DNA from: Symmachiella macrocystis
GTDB lineage: Bacteria > Planctomycetota > Planctomycetia > Planctomycetales > Planctomycetaceae
Assembly: GCF_007860075.1 (NCBI RefSeq)
Contig: NZ_SJPP01000001.1
Coordinates: forward strand, 3,011,490 to 3,075,489
DNA: 64,000 nt
Reading direction: 5' to 3'
Shown: positions 1 to 9,312 of the stretch, piece by piece
How positions within the stretch are numbered: position 1 is the stretch's first letter
Layout of the letters: each line of letters starts with the position of its first letter
Position numbers and translations under genes: made by a program
The notes under the pieces: model-generated
Told to the model about the DNA's origin: nothing
Database searches by the model: none
Seen by the model: the letters and a program-made list of their open reading frames with translations, nothing else

Positions 1-2
1 AC

Positions 3-548
3 GACAACGACCGGTTGTACGGCGGGAACGACCGCGACTACATGTACGGCCAAGACGGCAATGACTACATGCTTGGCCAAGCCGGCGACGACTACATGCG
101 GGGCGGCGATGGTGTCGACTCACTGTGGGGCCAAGACGGCAACGATTCGATTTATGGTGATAACGGGAACGATCAGCTCGTCGGCAACGACGGCAACGAC
201 TACGTCCGCGGCGGAAATGGCGACGACCGCATGTGGGGCTCGGATGGCGACGACCGCCTCTATGGCGACGCCGGAAATGACGCCATGTACGGCGGAAACG
301 ACGACGATGACCTCTACGGCGGAACCGGCCGGGACACACTGTCCGGTCAAGCCGGCGACGACTACCTCGATGGTGGTTACGACCCCGTCGGCGGCGTGTA
401 CGACTCGATTTATGGTGGCAGCGGATCTGACGTCTTCGTCCGCCACTACAAGCCGCTGGGAACCTCCGGTTACTGGCTGCTGCAACAATACCTCTACGGC
501 TACAACAGTGCCGAAGGGGATACGTACCAAAACGTTTACCATCCGTAA
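3..548 (+). CDS. RTX-type calcium-binding repeat protein, C-terminal part (5' truncated by window edge)
   Basis: The reading frame is open from the left edge, so only the C-terminal part is visible. It is built of glycine/aspartate nonapeptide-type repeats (GGNDRD, GQDGND, GDNGND, GGNGDD), which match the hemolysin-type calcium-binding (RTX) parallel beta-roll of secreted proteins. The repeats stop near residue 130 of the visible part. A last segment rich in Tyr and Gly follows (SGYWLLQQYLYGYNS) and may be the end cap or a secretion signal. Repeat proteins of this kind are usually exported and fold on binding extracellular calcium. The N-terminal domain that would define the function lies outside the window. 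A good intrinsic terminator follows the stop codon. Confidence 0.85.
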   Translation, partial: DNDRLYGGNDRDYMYGQDGNDYMLGQAGDDYMRGGDGVDSLWGQDGNDSIYGDNGNDQLVGNDGNDYVRGGNGDDRMWGSDGDDRLYGDAGNDAMYGGNDDDDLYGGTGRDTLSGQAGDDYLDGGYDPVGGVYDSIYGGSGSDVFVRHYKPLGTSGYWLLQQYLYGYNSAEGDTYQNVYHP

Positions 549-582
549 GGAAATAGCTGTAAACGGATGTCAATTTTCAACC

Positions 583-618
583 GCCCCGCCTCGGATTCGT
601 CCGCGGCGGGGCATTTTT
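583..618 (+). terminator. Intrinsic terminator after the RTX gene
   Basis: GCCCCGCC (583-590) pairs with GGCGGGGC (605-612) and is followed by ATTTTTG. It lies 35 bases past the stop codon of the RTX gene. An 8-bp GC stem plus a T run fits a rho-independent terminator. Confidence 0.75.
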
Positions 619-905
619 GTTGCGGTTTGCCTTGCCCACAGTCCGATTCGATGCCTCGCCAATTGCGACCACGAGTTGCCGGTTGGGGATTTCCCGGCAG
701 GGCGACTGCGTAACCATGTGAATTCCCTATGAATCTGTGGCTAAACAATCCTCTGGCCGTTACGATAGATGTCACGTAGGGCCGATTTTACCGGCCGCTG
801 TTGGCTAACGAGTGCTCTCTGAGCATAGTCCGGTTTTCATTCCGGTCGCCGACACAATCGTCTGGGATATCCGGACCTACATTTCCATCTGAGAGGACGT
901 TGTTG
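619..905. other. Intergenic region upstream of the radical SAM gene
   Basis: No gene is supported here. The frame of the downstream radical SAM gene stays open back to about 801, but that stretch looks non-coding. GAGAGG at about 891-896 lies 9 bases before the ATG at 906 and is the likely ribosome binding site. No convincing promoter hexamers were recognised. Confidence 0.5.
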
Positions 906-2159
906 ATGTACCTGCGAATGGCCAAACGCGCCTTGTTCGAAACCGACAAGCGGCTGTTGTGGAAGCTCATGTACAACATGGGTTTTAAAGGGCTGCGCAG
1001 CGTTTACAAATTCAAGCAGCGGCTCAAACGCGGCGAATATTTTCCACCATTTTTGTACGTCTCAATCATCAACAGTTGCAACCTCCGCTGCCAAGGCTGC
1101 TGGGTCGACGTCGCTGCCAAACAGCAGACCATCGATCTGACAGCCATGAACCGGCTGATCACCGAAGCCAAAGAGGTCGGCAACAGCTTTTTCGGCATCG
1201 TCGGCGGCGAACCTTTCATGCATCCGGAATTGTTTGATATCCTCGAGCAACATCCTGATTGCTATTTCCAGGTATTTACGAACGGCCAATTCATCACCGA
1301 TGAAAAAGCAAAGCGGCTTCGCAAACTGGGCAACGTCACGCCGCTAATCAGTGTTGAAGGAACGGAAATCGTCAGCGACGAACGCCGCGGCCGTAAAGAC
1401 GTGCTCAGCAAGACGATGCAGGGCATTGAAAACTGTGTGAACAACAAACTGCTCACCGGTGTATGCACCTCCGTCTGCCAAACCAACATCGATGATTTGG
1501 TGACCGACGCGTGGGTCGACCGACTTATCGAAATGGGTGTGATGTACACCTGGTATCACGTCTATCGCCCGATGGGTCCCGATCCCGAACCAGAGATGGC
1601 GCTCACACCCGAACAACAGACCCGCATTCGCAAATTCGTAGTCGAGACCCGAGCGACAAAACCGATCGGCGTCATCGATGCCTATTACGACGGAGAAGGC
1701 CGCGCGCTCTGCCCGGCGGCCACTGGGATCAGTCACCACATCAATCCCTGGGGCGATATCGAACCCTGTCCGATCGTGCAGTTTTCCAAAGAGTCGATCC
1801 ACGACGAACGGCACATTCGAGACGTTTTCCGTGAGTCGGATTTCCTGCAGGATTTCCGCCAACTCGCCGCCTCGTCGACGCGGGGTTGCATCGTGCTGGA
1901 GCGGCCGGACTTGTTGGAGGAATTGGTCGTCCTACACGGCGCCAAAGATGCCACCGTGCGGCAAACGGCGCTGGCAGAATTGCAGGCGATGGAAAACCGC
2001 ACTTCACAGTACAATCCCGCTGTCGAGATTCCGGAGAAAAACCTGATCTATCGCTTAGTCAAGCGATTCTGTTTCAACGATTTCGGCGCCTACGACGCCC
2101 CCGTCAATCCGCTCCCCTCAGCAAAATCCGAGTCAATGGTCGCCGCCGACCAAGCCTAA
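906..2159 (+). CDS. Radical SAM protein with SPASM-like C-terminal cysteines
   Basis: A 417-residue protein using the ATG at 906, chosen because GAGAGG precedes it and the family core begins soon after. The radical SAM [4Fe-4S] motif CNLRCQGC is at residues 58-65, and a glycine-rich GGEPF motif follows as in radical SAM enzymes. Further cysteines (ALCPAATG, IEPCPIVQFS, RGCIV) sit in the C-terminal third and could bind an auxiliary cluster as in SPASM/twitch proteins. The reaction cannot be told from sequence. The neighbouring sigma factor and comB do not point to a substrate, and no precursor peptide was recognised nearby. Relatives are common in planctomycetes as uncharacterised radical SAM proteins. 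Confidence 0.85.
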   Translation: MYLRMAKRALFETDKRLLWKLMYNMGFKGLRSVYKFKQRLKRGEYFPPFLYVSIINSCNLRCQGCWVDVAAKQQTIDLTAMNRLITEAKEVGNSFFGIVGGEPFMHPELFDILEQHPDCYFQVFTNGQFITDEKAKRLRKLGNVTPLISVEGTEIVSDERRGRKDVLSKTMQGIENCVNNKLLTGVCTSVCQTNIDDLVTDAWVDRLIEMGVMYTWYHVYRPMGPDPEPEMALTPEQQTRIRKFVVETRATKPIGVIDAYYDGEGRALCPAATGISHHINPWGDIEPCPIVQFSKESIHDERHIRDVFRESDFLQDFRQLAASSTRGCIVLERPDLLEELVVLHGAKDATVRQTALAELQAMENRTSQYNPAVEIPEKNLIYRLVKRFCFNDFGAYDAPVNPLPSAKSESMVAADQA

Positions 2160-2259
2160 TAAACGGCGACGAATGACGGGTGCCCAGAAATAACGGCGCA
2201 AGACACAACGTGCAACCCGCAAACCCTCAAGCCTATCCCCTTAAGCCTCAAGCCTAACG

Positions 2260-2877
2260 ATGTGGCCCGATTCCGACCAAACGCAAGAACTGCTGCGTGG
2301 CGCCCAACAGGGTGATTCCGCCGCTGTGGGACAATTGCTGGATCGGCATCGCGAGGCGCTGCGGCAGATGGTTCGCCTCCGTCTAGATCGTAAGTTAGCG
2401 CAGCGTGTCGATGCCAGCGACGTGGTGCAGGATGTGCTGTTGGAGGCGAGTCGCCGGCTTGCCCGCTATCTGGATGACCCGAAGATGCCCTTTCATCTTT
2501 GGTTGCGACATCTGGCCAAGGACCACATGATCGATGCGCATCGCAAACACCGCGTTGCCGAGCGGCGCAGCGTCGACCGCGAGCAACCCATGCACCGCCC
2601 GGGGACTGGCGATCAGTCGAGCCTGGACTTGGCTGCCCAATTACGCGACCAAGAACTCACCCCGGCCGCCGCCACAATTCGACGGGAATTGCAGGAACGT
2701 TTCTTAGCCGCCCTGGATGAGTTAGACGAAGACGATCGCGAGATCATGTTGATGCGGCATATCGAACAACTTTCCAACAGCGAAGTCGCGCAGGCACTCG
2801 ACCTCAGCCAACCGGCCGCCGGAATGCGATACGTACGAGCCTTGCGGCGGCTCCGCACGGTGTTGGGAGGCAGTTAA
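2260..2877 (+). CDS. ECF-like RNA polymerase sigma factor
   Basis: A 205-residue sigma-70 family protein. Region 2 (about residues 15-100) includes RVDASDVVQDVLLEASRRL and HLWLRHLAKDHMIDAHRKH, which bind the -10 element and core polymerase. Region 4 (about 140-200) includes LDELDEDDREIMLMRHIEQLSNSEVA followed by a helix-turn-helix. The RVDASDVVQ signature is typical of the planctomycete sigma group and recurs in the second sigma factor at 46267. No anti-sigma factor or kinase is adjacent, and the next gene, comB, starts 4 bases after the stop. The target regulon is unknown. Confidence 0.9.
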   Translation: MWPDSDQTQELLRGAQQGDSAAVGQLLDRHREALRQMVRLRLDRKLAQRVDASDVVQDVLLEASRRLARYLDDPKMPFHLWLRHLAKDHMIDAHRKHRVAERRSVDREQPMHRPGTGDQSSLDLAAQLRDQELTPAAATIRRELQERFLAALDELDEDDREIMLMRHIEQLSNSEVAQALDLSQPAAGMRYVRALRRLRTVLGGS

Positions 2878-2881
2878 CCCG

Positions 2882-3742
2882 ATGCAAACCCCCACCGCTC
2901 CCACCGCCAATACAGCGCTCCCGTTCTCCGTCCACCTCTTGCCACACCTGCTCGACCAGGATTTGCTCTTGGGTTCTGTCGCTGTCGTGATCGACTTGTT
3001 GCGCGCGTCGACGACAATAACCACCGCACTTGCCGTCGGCGCTGAAGCGGTTGTTCCTTGCGCGACTGTCGACGCGTCTCGGCAATTGGCCACACAACTC
3101 GCCGACAAGGAAATCCTGCTAGGGGGTGAGCGGCAGGGAGTAATGATCGCAGGTTTCGATTTAGACAACTCCCCCGCAAAGTACACTGCTGAGCGAATTG
3201 CCGGCAAGACGATCATCTTCACCACCACCAACGGTACAGCAGCAATCGACGCGGTTGCCGCTGCCGAGCGGATTGTGATTGGATGTTTCGCAAACCTCAA
3301 TGCGTTACTCGACGTGTTGATTCGCGACGGACGCCCGGTGCGTTTAATCTGCGCCGGCACGAACGGCGAAGTCACCGTCGAAGACGCCCTCTGCGCCGGA
3401 GCCATCGCCAATGCCTTGTGGACACAGCATGGCTGCCCAGACATCAAGGACGACCAAACCGCGCTAGCCATGTCGCTATGGGAATCAGCCGGGAAAGATA
3501 GGGAGACATTTTTAAGCACATTGCGAAACAGCTACGGCGGCCGTAATCTCCGCCAGCTCGGACTCGACTCGGATATCGTGATCGCCTCGCACTGGGACAC
3601 ACACCCCATCGTTCCGGAACTGTCCACCGCCAATCACACGCTCTATCCCGCCACCGACACCCATGAGGACTACCCGGTGTTGTTGCAGCCGCCAAAATGG
3701 TACACAATCAAACCCCCAAACCTGTCCCCACCCTCCCTCTAG
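2882..3742 (+). CDS. comB: 2-phosphosulfolactate phosphatase family protein (ComB)
   Basis: A 286-residue protein of the ComB family, which hydrolyses 2-phosphosulfolactate to sulfolactate plus phosphate. The family signature is clear: VIDLLRASTTITTAL near the N-terminus, then LLGGERQGVMIAGFDLDNSP and TIIFTTTNGTAA. In archaea the enzyme serves coenzyme M synthesis; in bacteria it is often part of sulfolactate metabolism. No ComA or ComC homologue is visible in the window, so its route here is open. The last residues and the TAG stop lie inside a dispersed repeat (3731-3763), so the C-terminus appears to have been set by that repeat. It starts 4 bases after the sigma factor and could be cotranscribed. 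Confidence 0.88.
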   Translation: MQTPTAPTANTALPFSVHLLPHLLDQDLLLGSVAVVIDLLRASTTITTALAVGAEAVVPCATVDASRQLATQLADKEILLGGERQGVMIAGFDLDNSPAKYTAERIAGKTIIFTTTNGTAAIDAVAAAERIVIGCFANLNALLDVLIRDGRPVRLICAGTNGEVTVEDALCAGAIANALWTQHGCPDIKDDQTALAMSLWESAGKDRETFLSTLRNSYGGRNLRQLGLDSDIVIASHWDTHPIVPELSTANHTLYPATDTHEDYPVLLQPPKWYTIKPPNLSPPSL

Positions 3743-3763
3743 GAGAGGGGCCGGGGGTGAGGG
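3731..3763 (+). repeat. Dispersed CTCTCCC/GGGAGAG hairpin repeat, copy 1
   Basis: CCCTCCCTCTAGGAGAGGGG followed by CCGGGGGTGAGGG. It lies at the comB 3' end and contains its stop codon. The CCTCTAGGAGAGG palindrome may act as a bidirectional 3'-end structure between the convergent genes comB and the aminotransferase. Confidence 0.8.
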
Positions 3764-3811
3764 TTTTCGCACAACCAGCAGCCTTCTTGGGCCCCTAATC
3801 CATCACACGCC

Positions 3812-5122
3812 TCACAAGGCGCGCAACACGCCCTCAACAATATCCAGCGCCGCATCCAACTCCGCTTCGCTGATCACCAACGGAGGCATCAAGGTGAGCA
3901 CGTTGCCGTCGGAGACTTTGAAGCTCAGGCCCCGCGACAAACACTCATATAGCGCCCGCTCCGCTTCGGCATTCGCCCTTTGACCATCGCGCGACAATTC
4001 AACAGCGATCGCCAACCCTAGCGCCCGCACGTCGCTGATCAAGGGGAGTTGCTGTTGCAGGTTGCGCAAACGACGGGCTGCGTGTTGTCCCAATGCGTGG
4101 GCGCGGGCGACGAGGTTCTCTTGTTCGATGACGTCGATCGTAGCCAGCGCCGCTGCGGCGGCCAACGGGCTTTTTTCGTGTGTGTAGTGCCCCAATGCAC
4201 GATGGGGAGCGACGTCTAAATCGGCACGGGTGATCGCCGCCGCCAGGGGCATCACACCGCCGCCCAACCCCTTGCCCATCACCAGCACATCGGGGGTGAC
4301 GTCAAAATGTTCGCAACAAAAGAACCGCCCGGTGCGTCCCAGGCCGAGTGGGATCTCATCAAAAATCAATAATGCACCGTGCGCATCACAGAGTTCACGG
4401 ACCCGCCGCCAATAAGCGGCCGGTGGGGCATCGACGGTAGTACAACGCATCGGTTCGGCGACCACCGCACCGATATCGCCTTCCTGGATCATCAATTGTT
4501 CGATCTCGCCAGCATCCTCTTCTTTGTGCGGCCAAGGGACGTGCAGACTGCCGGGCAAAAGCGGCCCCAGCCCCTCACGGAATAGGGCTTCGCCGCCAAC
4601 CGAGATCGCATCCAACGAGGCTCCGTGAAACGAGCCCCACATCGAAATCGTCTTGTGTCGCCCAGTCGCATACCGTGCTAGTTTCAAAGCAATGCCGATC
4701 GCAGCGGTCCCGGCGGGGGCAAAGAGCACTTTGCTCAAATCGCCCGGCGCGATTTGGGCCAATTTTTTGGCTAACTCAATCGCAGGTGCATTCGTGTACC
4801 GCCGGGGACAAAATGGCAGATTATCGAGTTGATCCTTCACTGCTTGCACGACGCGTGGATGTCCATAGCCGACTTGGTGGGCGCTATTACCGTGAAAGTC
4901 CATTATCCGTCGTCCGGCACTATCAATCAGATAGATGCCCTCGCAGCCCTCGAGGGCATTTAGGCAAGGCGTGGAGAGTGATTGATGCAAAAACGCCCGC
5001 GCATCGTCATCTAAGATACTGCGCGTTCGCTCATCAAGATGCGCGGCCTGCCATTGCCGCCGCACCGCGGAGAAATTCACATCCCCTTCCGCCCGCAGTT
5101 GATCATCGTTCGGTGAATTCAT
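3812..5122 (-). CDS. Class III PLP-dependent aminotransferase-family protein
   Basis: A 436-residue fold-type I PLP enzyme, using the ATG at 5122; an upstream in-frame GTG at 5137 is also possible. The PLP lysine lies in VLVMGKGLGGGVMPLAA, and LLIFDEIPLGLGRTGRFF supplies the cofactor aspartate. The family-specific start (FLHQSLSTPCLNALEGCEGIYL then DFHGNSAHQVGYGHP) resembles a subgroup that I recall as including PbfA, the (R)-1-hydroxy-2-aminoethylphosphonate ammonia-lyase, so a lyase acting on an amino-phosphonate or a related amino acid is possible. No phosphonatase or phosphonoacetaldehyde dehydrogenase is next to it. The exact substrate is unproven. Confidence 0.85.
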   Translation of the reverse strand: MNSPNDDQLRAEGDVNFSAVRRQWQAAHLDERTRSILDDDARAFLHQSLSTPCLNALEGCEGIYLIDSAGRRIMDFHGNSAHQVGYGHPRVVQAVKDQLDNLPFCPRRYTNAPAIELAKKLAQIAPGDLSKVLFAPAGTAAIGIALKLARYATGRHKTISMWGSFHGASLDAISVGGEALFREGLGPLLPGSLHVPWPHKEEDAGEIEQLMIQEGDIGAVVAEPMRCTTVDAPPAAYWRRVRELCDAHGALLIFDEIPLGLGRTGRFFCCEHFDVTPDVLVMGKGLGGGVMPLAAAITRADLDVAPHRALGHYTHEKSPLAAAAALATIDVIEQENLVARAHALGQHAARRLRNLQQQLPLISDVRALGLAIAVELSRDGQRANAEAERALYECLSRGLSFKVSDGNVLTLMPPLVISEAELDAALDIVEGVLRAL

Positions 5123-5367
5123 AGTCCCCTTACGCACCAGCGTCCCAATTCATTCTTTGCACTTCCCCATCCGTTGGCTGCGCCGTCGCTGACAGTGTGA
5201 CGCGTTTCATGATTGTCCGCGATCAACGCGCGCACGTCTACGATGAATCGAATTCGTCAAAGCCGGCGCCCAATTCGCGGCGTGGACGAACAGGTTTCGA
5301 CCCGGTTATGATGGCAGTTGGCCGCCCGATAAGTTCCCCGGCACTTGGATTTTCCCGGAGTTTTTTC

Positions 5368-6981
5368 ATGCCGCGCTTCCGCCCTCTCCTGTTGTCCAGC
5401 ATTTGCTTGTTGAATATTGCCGTCGTCATGAGCGCCGCGCGCGCCGATCATGACGGGAAATTGCAAATCCTGCTTATGGGAGACAGCACATGTATCGGCA
5501 GCATCTGCCGCAAGACCGACCCTGATGCGCATCACCTGGAACATGTGATTCGCGATTTACTCAAAGCGGACAACGACATCCCCGCCACGAATGTGATCAA
5601 CCAAGGCCGTGACGGAGAGTTCGTGCATGGCTTAATCACCTCGGGACGGTATGACCGCGATATCAAACCGTTACCAGGAATCGATTATGTGCTGATTCGT
5701 TACGGACTCAACGATCGTGGTAAACGCAAGGACTTTGCCAAGAATTTTCCCAACGATCTACGCGATTTAATGGCACGGTTACGTCAGGATCATCCCGGAG
5801 CCGAGTTGATTCTAATGCCCACGTTTCCCTATTTTCGCGATCAACGCGACGAGGACATCAATACCATTGTCCGCGCGGTGGCCGAAAGCGAAAACGTTCC
5901 GTTGTTGGATGTCCACAAGCGGTTTGCCGCAGAGCTGAAATCGGCCGGTCCGCAGGCTCTTACCTATCGCCGCGTTCCACTCAAAAATGTTCCGGAGAAA
6001 TTTCATCTGCTGATTCGCCCAGCGATCTACGGCCAGCAAGTGATTGCCATGGGCAATCGCTACGACACGCACCTCAAAGACGTCCCCGGCTGGTTCGGCG
6101 ACCGGCATCCCAACCTGGCCGGTTATCATGTCATCGGCGATGAAATAGCCAAGTTCCTAGCACCCCTGATCAAAAAACGCATCGCTGAAAAAGATGCGGC
6201 TTCCACAAGCGATCAACCGACCGTTCGCGTCGCGGGGATCGTACTCAAATGGATTCGTACCGAGAAGGAAACCAATTACCAACGGGCCCAGGCATTAATT
6301 CGCGAAGCGGCCGCCGGCGGCGCGAAGATCGTCGTCACCACCGAATCGTTTTTGGATGGTTACGCAATCGCCGACAAATCGATTCCGCTCCTACAATACC
6401 GCGCACTGGGCGAGCCGATCCCCGATGGCGAATACTTTAAAAAGTTAGCGGCGCTGGCGGACGAATTGGACATTCATCTCGTGGCAGGCATGATGGAAGC
6501 CGACGGCAATAAACGGTACAACACCGCTGTGTTCATCAGTCCCGAAGGTGAACTGGTAGGAAAATACCGCAAGCAGAAACTACAACACGAATTGGTCCGC
6601 AACACTCCCGGCGATCAGTCGTTGGTGTTTGATTCCCCCTTCGGAAAAACCGGCCTAATGATCTGCGCCGACCGGACGGAACAATCCATCGTGGGCCGCT
6701 TCAATGAGAACGGCGCGGAATTTCTGATCTGCCCTTCCGGCGGCATGTTCGGTCCGCGAAGTAACGACCCGATCGTCCAAAGCCGTTCGCGGCAAAACGG
6801 CAAATACATCGTCTTCGTGCATCCAGCGGAATTTTTAGTCACCGCCCCCGACGGCACAATCAAAAGCCGCACGATCCTGGGCGACCGGTTATTGATCCCC
6901 AAGGAAGAAATCGGCGGCCCGCTGGATCAAAACCGCGTGTTTTATTTTGAGTTGCCGGTGTCGGCTATGTCCGAGTCGTGA
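5368..6981 (+). CDS. Secreted SGNH-type hydrolase fused to a carbon-nitrogen hydrolase (nitrilase) domain
   Basis: A 537-residue protein beginning at ATG 5368, preceded by GGAG. A signal peptide follows (MPRFRPLLLSSICLLNIAVV ending ...SAARA). The first half is SGNH/GDSL-like: LLMGDSTCIG carries the nucleophile serine, VLIRYGLNDRG the block with Asn, and DRHPNLAGYHVIGDEIA the catalytic Asp/His block. The second half, from about VRVAGIVLKW, is nitrilase-like: TTESFLDGYA holds the Glu, KYRKQKLQHE the Lys and GLMICADRTEQS the Cys of the Glu-Lys-Cys triad. All six residues appear present, so both domains may be active. The protein probably acts in the periplasm or outside the cell on an ester and an amide of the same compound, but the substrate is unknown. 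The ORF is open further upstream to 5197, but the signal peptide fixes the start. Confidence 0.82.
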   Translation: MPRFRPLLLSSICLLNIAVVMSAARADHDGKLQILLMGDSTCIGSICRKTDPDAHHLEHVIRDLLKADNDIPATNVINQGRDGEFVHGLITSGRYDRDIKPLPGIDYVLIRYGLNDRGKRKDFAKNFPNDLRDLMARLRQDHPGAELILMPTFPYFRDQRDEDINTIVRAVAESENVPLLDVHKRFAAELKSAGPQALTYRRVPLKNVPEKFHLLIRPAIYGQQVIAMGNRYDTHLKDVPGWFGDRHPNLAGYHVIGDEIAKFLAPLIKKRIAEKDAASTSDQPTVRVAGIVLKWIRTEKETNYQRAQALIREAAAGGAKIVVTTESFLDGYAIADKSIPLLQYRALGEPIPDGEYFKKLAALADELDIHLVAGMMEADGNKRYNTAVFISPEGELVGKYRKQKLQHELVRNTPGDQSLVFDSPFGKTGLMICADRTEQSIVGRFNENGAEFLICPSGGMFGPRSNDPIVQSRSRQNGKYIVFVHPAEFLVTAPDGTIKSRTILGDRLLIPKEEIGGPLDQNRVFYFELPVSAMSES

Positions 6982-7078
6982 TCGGTCACGCCGCCATCCA
7001 GCAAGTCGCTATTGCTGCCGTTTCAGGGATCGGATAACGTTTTCAGCGAATCGCAATCGTTTTCTGGAGCCGTTGTCG

Positions 7079-8191
7079 ATGAAACGGAATTCATACTTCG
7101 GGCTGGCAATGGCATTGTGCCTCGCAACGTTTGCCGGATGTGCCTCGCAAATCGACATGGATGGAGCCATTCAGGACGACGATGGCTGGGCGTTTAGCGG
7201 ATCGGTCTCAGCCGGAGCATTTGCGGTTGATTCGCTGGCCTTCTCGCCAGAGGGTAAGAAATTGGCGAGTACGCACTACCCGCAAAATCCGAGCAGCTGG
7301 CGGGTTCAATGGTTAATCGAAAATCCGCCGGGAACGGTTCGTATCTGGGAACCCAAGGACTTTGGCTCCGGCCTTGAGTTTTGGGTCGACCAAGCTTCGC
7401 TCACGATTGACGCCATGGTCGGATATGCGCCCCTTTATTTTACTCCAGACGGCGAGTGCGTCCATGTGATGGGGGGCAGCGAAGTCGTCCGCTGGAACAT
7501 CCACGAACTGAAACCGGAACGTTTCCCAGTCAAGAACCCCCGTTTGGTTTCGCCCGACGGCCGTCATGTCGCTGTCAGGACCGGCAATGATCAGGTGGTC
7601 GTGATGGAAGTGGAGACGAGCGAGAAGCGCGCGGAGTTGTCCGCAGACGGCCTTGATATGTGGCCCATCGGTTTTGTTGATGACGGACGCCTGTTGGCAA
7701 TTCAAGTGACAGAAGCGGACAATAGTCGTTACCTCGCCATCTACGATATTGCCAGTCAATCGGAGCAAAGCCGCTGTTTGCTTCGTACGACCACTTCCAT
7801 CCAGATGGCACACGCCAAGACGAGAATAGCGACGACCCAGTTTTGCTGTGGAGATGTCATTTCGATTTGGGACATCAATGACGGGTCCCTATACCGTACG
7901 TTCAATGCCGGTGATGTCGTGATCTGTGGAATCGCTCTGTCTCCCGATGCTCGCTTACTAGCGGCTTGTACCGAAACACCAGACGGCCAAGATCAAGGTA
8001 TGACTTTGATTTGGGATATCGAAGCGGGCGAGTTAATTAAAACAATCAGGGATGACGCCACTGTGAAAGACGACGACGAATATTGGGGTGTCACTGCAGT
8101 TGCTTTTTCGCCTGATGGAAAAACGCTCGCAACCGGAAATAGTGAGGGGGATGTCAACTTCTATTCTGTACCTGAGATTCACGCTGAATAG
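7079..8191 (+). CDS. Lipoprotein with WD40-like beta-propeller repeats
   Basis: A 370-residue protein starting at ATG 7079. The N-terminus [21 protein letters not shown] is a lipoprotein signal with lipobox TFAGC, so it should be lipid-anchored. The rest has repeats typical of WD40-like propellers: [48 protein letters not shown] and [20 protein letters not shown]. Such domains are usually scaffolds; no enzyme motif was recognised. Its 3' end overlaps the end of queG on the other strand by 13 bases. Confidence 0.8.
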   Translation: MKRNSYFGLAMALCLATFAGCASQIDMDGAIQDDDGWAFSGSVSAGAFAVDSLAFSPEGKKLASTHYPQNPSSWRVQWLIENPPGTVRIWEPKDFGSGLEFWVDQASLTIDAMVGYAPLYFTPDGECVHVMGGSEVVRWNIHELKPERFPVKNPRLVSPDGRHVAVRTGNDQVVVMEVETSEKRAELSADGLDMWPIGFVDDGRLLAIQVTEADNSRYLAIYDIASQSEQSRCLLRTTTSIQMAHAKTRIATTQFCCGDVISIWDINDGSLYRTFNAGDVVICGIALSPDARLLAACTETPDGQDQGMTLIWDIEAGELIKTIRDDATVKDDDEYWGVTAVAFSPDGKTLATGNSEGDVNFYSVPEIHAE

Positions 8192-9297
8192 TTCGTTAAT
8201 GCCGCGTCGATCTCAAGGATCACCTTGCTATCATTTTCGATCCTACTTCGCTCTATCAGGGCCACTCGCGCGACCGCCCCACCAATCCTCCCCAGCGCCC
8301 AAGCGGCCACCCCGCGAATCAGCGGTTCGTCATCGTTCAGCACCGCTATCAGCGCCGGCACAACTCGCTCATCCCCCGCATTGCCCAACACGATCGCCGC
8401 ATTGCGCAACAATCCCGCACGACCCGGACGGAAGAGCGGTGTGTGTCGAAAACGCTCACGGAACTCCGCTTCGCTCAGCGTGAGCAATTCCAGTGCATCG
8501 ACCGGACGCATGTCATCGCGGGGTTGAAACGTCGGTTCGTCGGACACCGGGGCTTTGCGATTCCACGGGCAAACCTCCTGACAAATGTCACAACCAAACA
8601 ACCAATCCCCCATCGGCTTTCGCAATTCGGTCGGAATTGGACCCCGCAATTCGATGGTCAAATACGAAATACAACGGTTCGCATCCAGCACGAACGGTTC
8701 GGGAAACGCATCGGTTGGACAAGCATCGAGACACCGCGTGCAACTGCCGCAATGCGATGTTTCGTGCGGGGCGTCGTAGTCGAGTTCGCGATCGATGAGC
8801 AGCGCCGCTAGAAACGTCCAACTACCGATCTGCTTATTGATCAGCATCGTATTTTTCGCCGACCAACCCAGTCCCGCCAGTTGAGCGAAATCGCGTTCCA
8901 GCAGCGGTGCAGTGTCGACGACACCCCGTGTGCGACAACCGGGGAGTTGTTCGTGCACATGCCCCGCAAGCTGCCGTAATTTGCCGCGAATCGTATCGTG
9001 ATAATCGACGTCGCCCCAGGCATAGCGCGAAGTTCGCCCTGCGGTGGGTGGCGGCGCGACTGGTTCCTCCGTGCGATAATTCAGCCCCAGCATGATCACG
9101 CTTTGCACGTGTGGCAGCACAAATTCGGGATGCGCGTATGCCTCTTCACGGCCGCGGAGATACCGCATTTCGCCATCGTAACATTTTTGCAACCACGCCT
9201 GGAAATCACCAAACCCCGCCGGGCGGACCGCCGGCGCAATGCCGACGAGGTCGAAACCCACGTCCCGGGCATGTTGTTTGATGGCGGCAGTGGGCAT
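8179..9297 (-). CDS. queG: Epoxyqueuosine reductase
   Basis: A 372-residue cobalamin-dependent iron-sulfur enzyme that reduces epoxyqueuosine to queuosine, the last step of Q modification of tRNA position 34. Two [4Fe-4S] motifs are visible: [12 protein letters not shown] (Cys 183, 186, 189, 193) and CDICQEVCP (Cys 236, 239, 243). [13 protein letters not shown] near 127-139 has the conserved Asp. A HEAT-like C-terminal segment ([29 protein letters not shown]) matches full-length QueG. It is in the same direction as purB, with a 15-base gap. Confidence 0.95.
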   Translation of the reverse strand: MPTAAIKQHARDVGFDLVGIAPAVRPAGFGDFQAWLQKCYDGEMRYLRGREEAYAHPEFVLPHVQSVIMLGLNYRTEEPVAPPPTAGRTSRYAWGDVDYHDTIRGKLRQLAGHVHEQLPGCRTRGVVDTAPLLERDFAQLAGLGWSAKNTMLINKQIGSWTFLAALLIDRELDYDAPHETSHCGSCTRCLDACPTDAFPEPFVLDANRCISYLTIELRGPIPTELRKPMGDWLFGCDICQEVCPWNRKAPVSDEPTFQPRDDMRPVDALELLTLSEAEFRERFRHTPLFRPGRAGLLRNAAIVLGNAGDERVVPALIAVLNDDEPLIRGVAAWALGRIGGAVARVALIERSRIENDSKVILEIDAALTNYSA

Positions 9298-9312
9298 GTT
9301 ATCCCAAGGAGA

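Noticed and set aside
2160-2259. AAGCCTATCC/CTTAAGCCTCAAGCC strings before the sigma factor, similar to 61793-61820.
   Set aside because: Possibly another minor repeat family (CCTGTAGCCTCAGGCCTG), but two short, loosely matching copies are too little to call.
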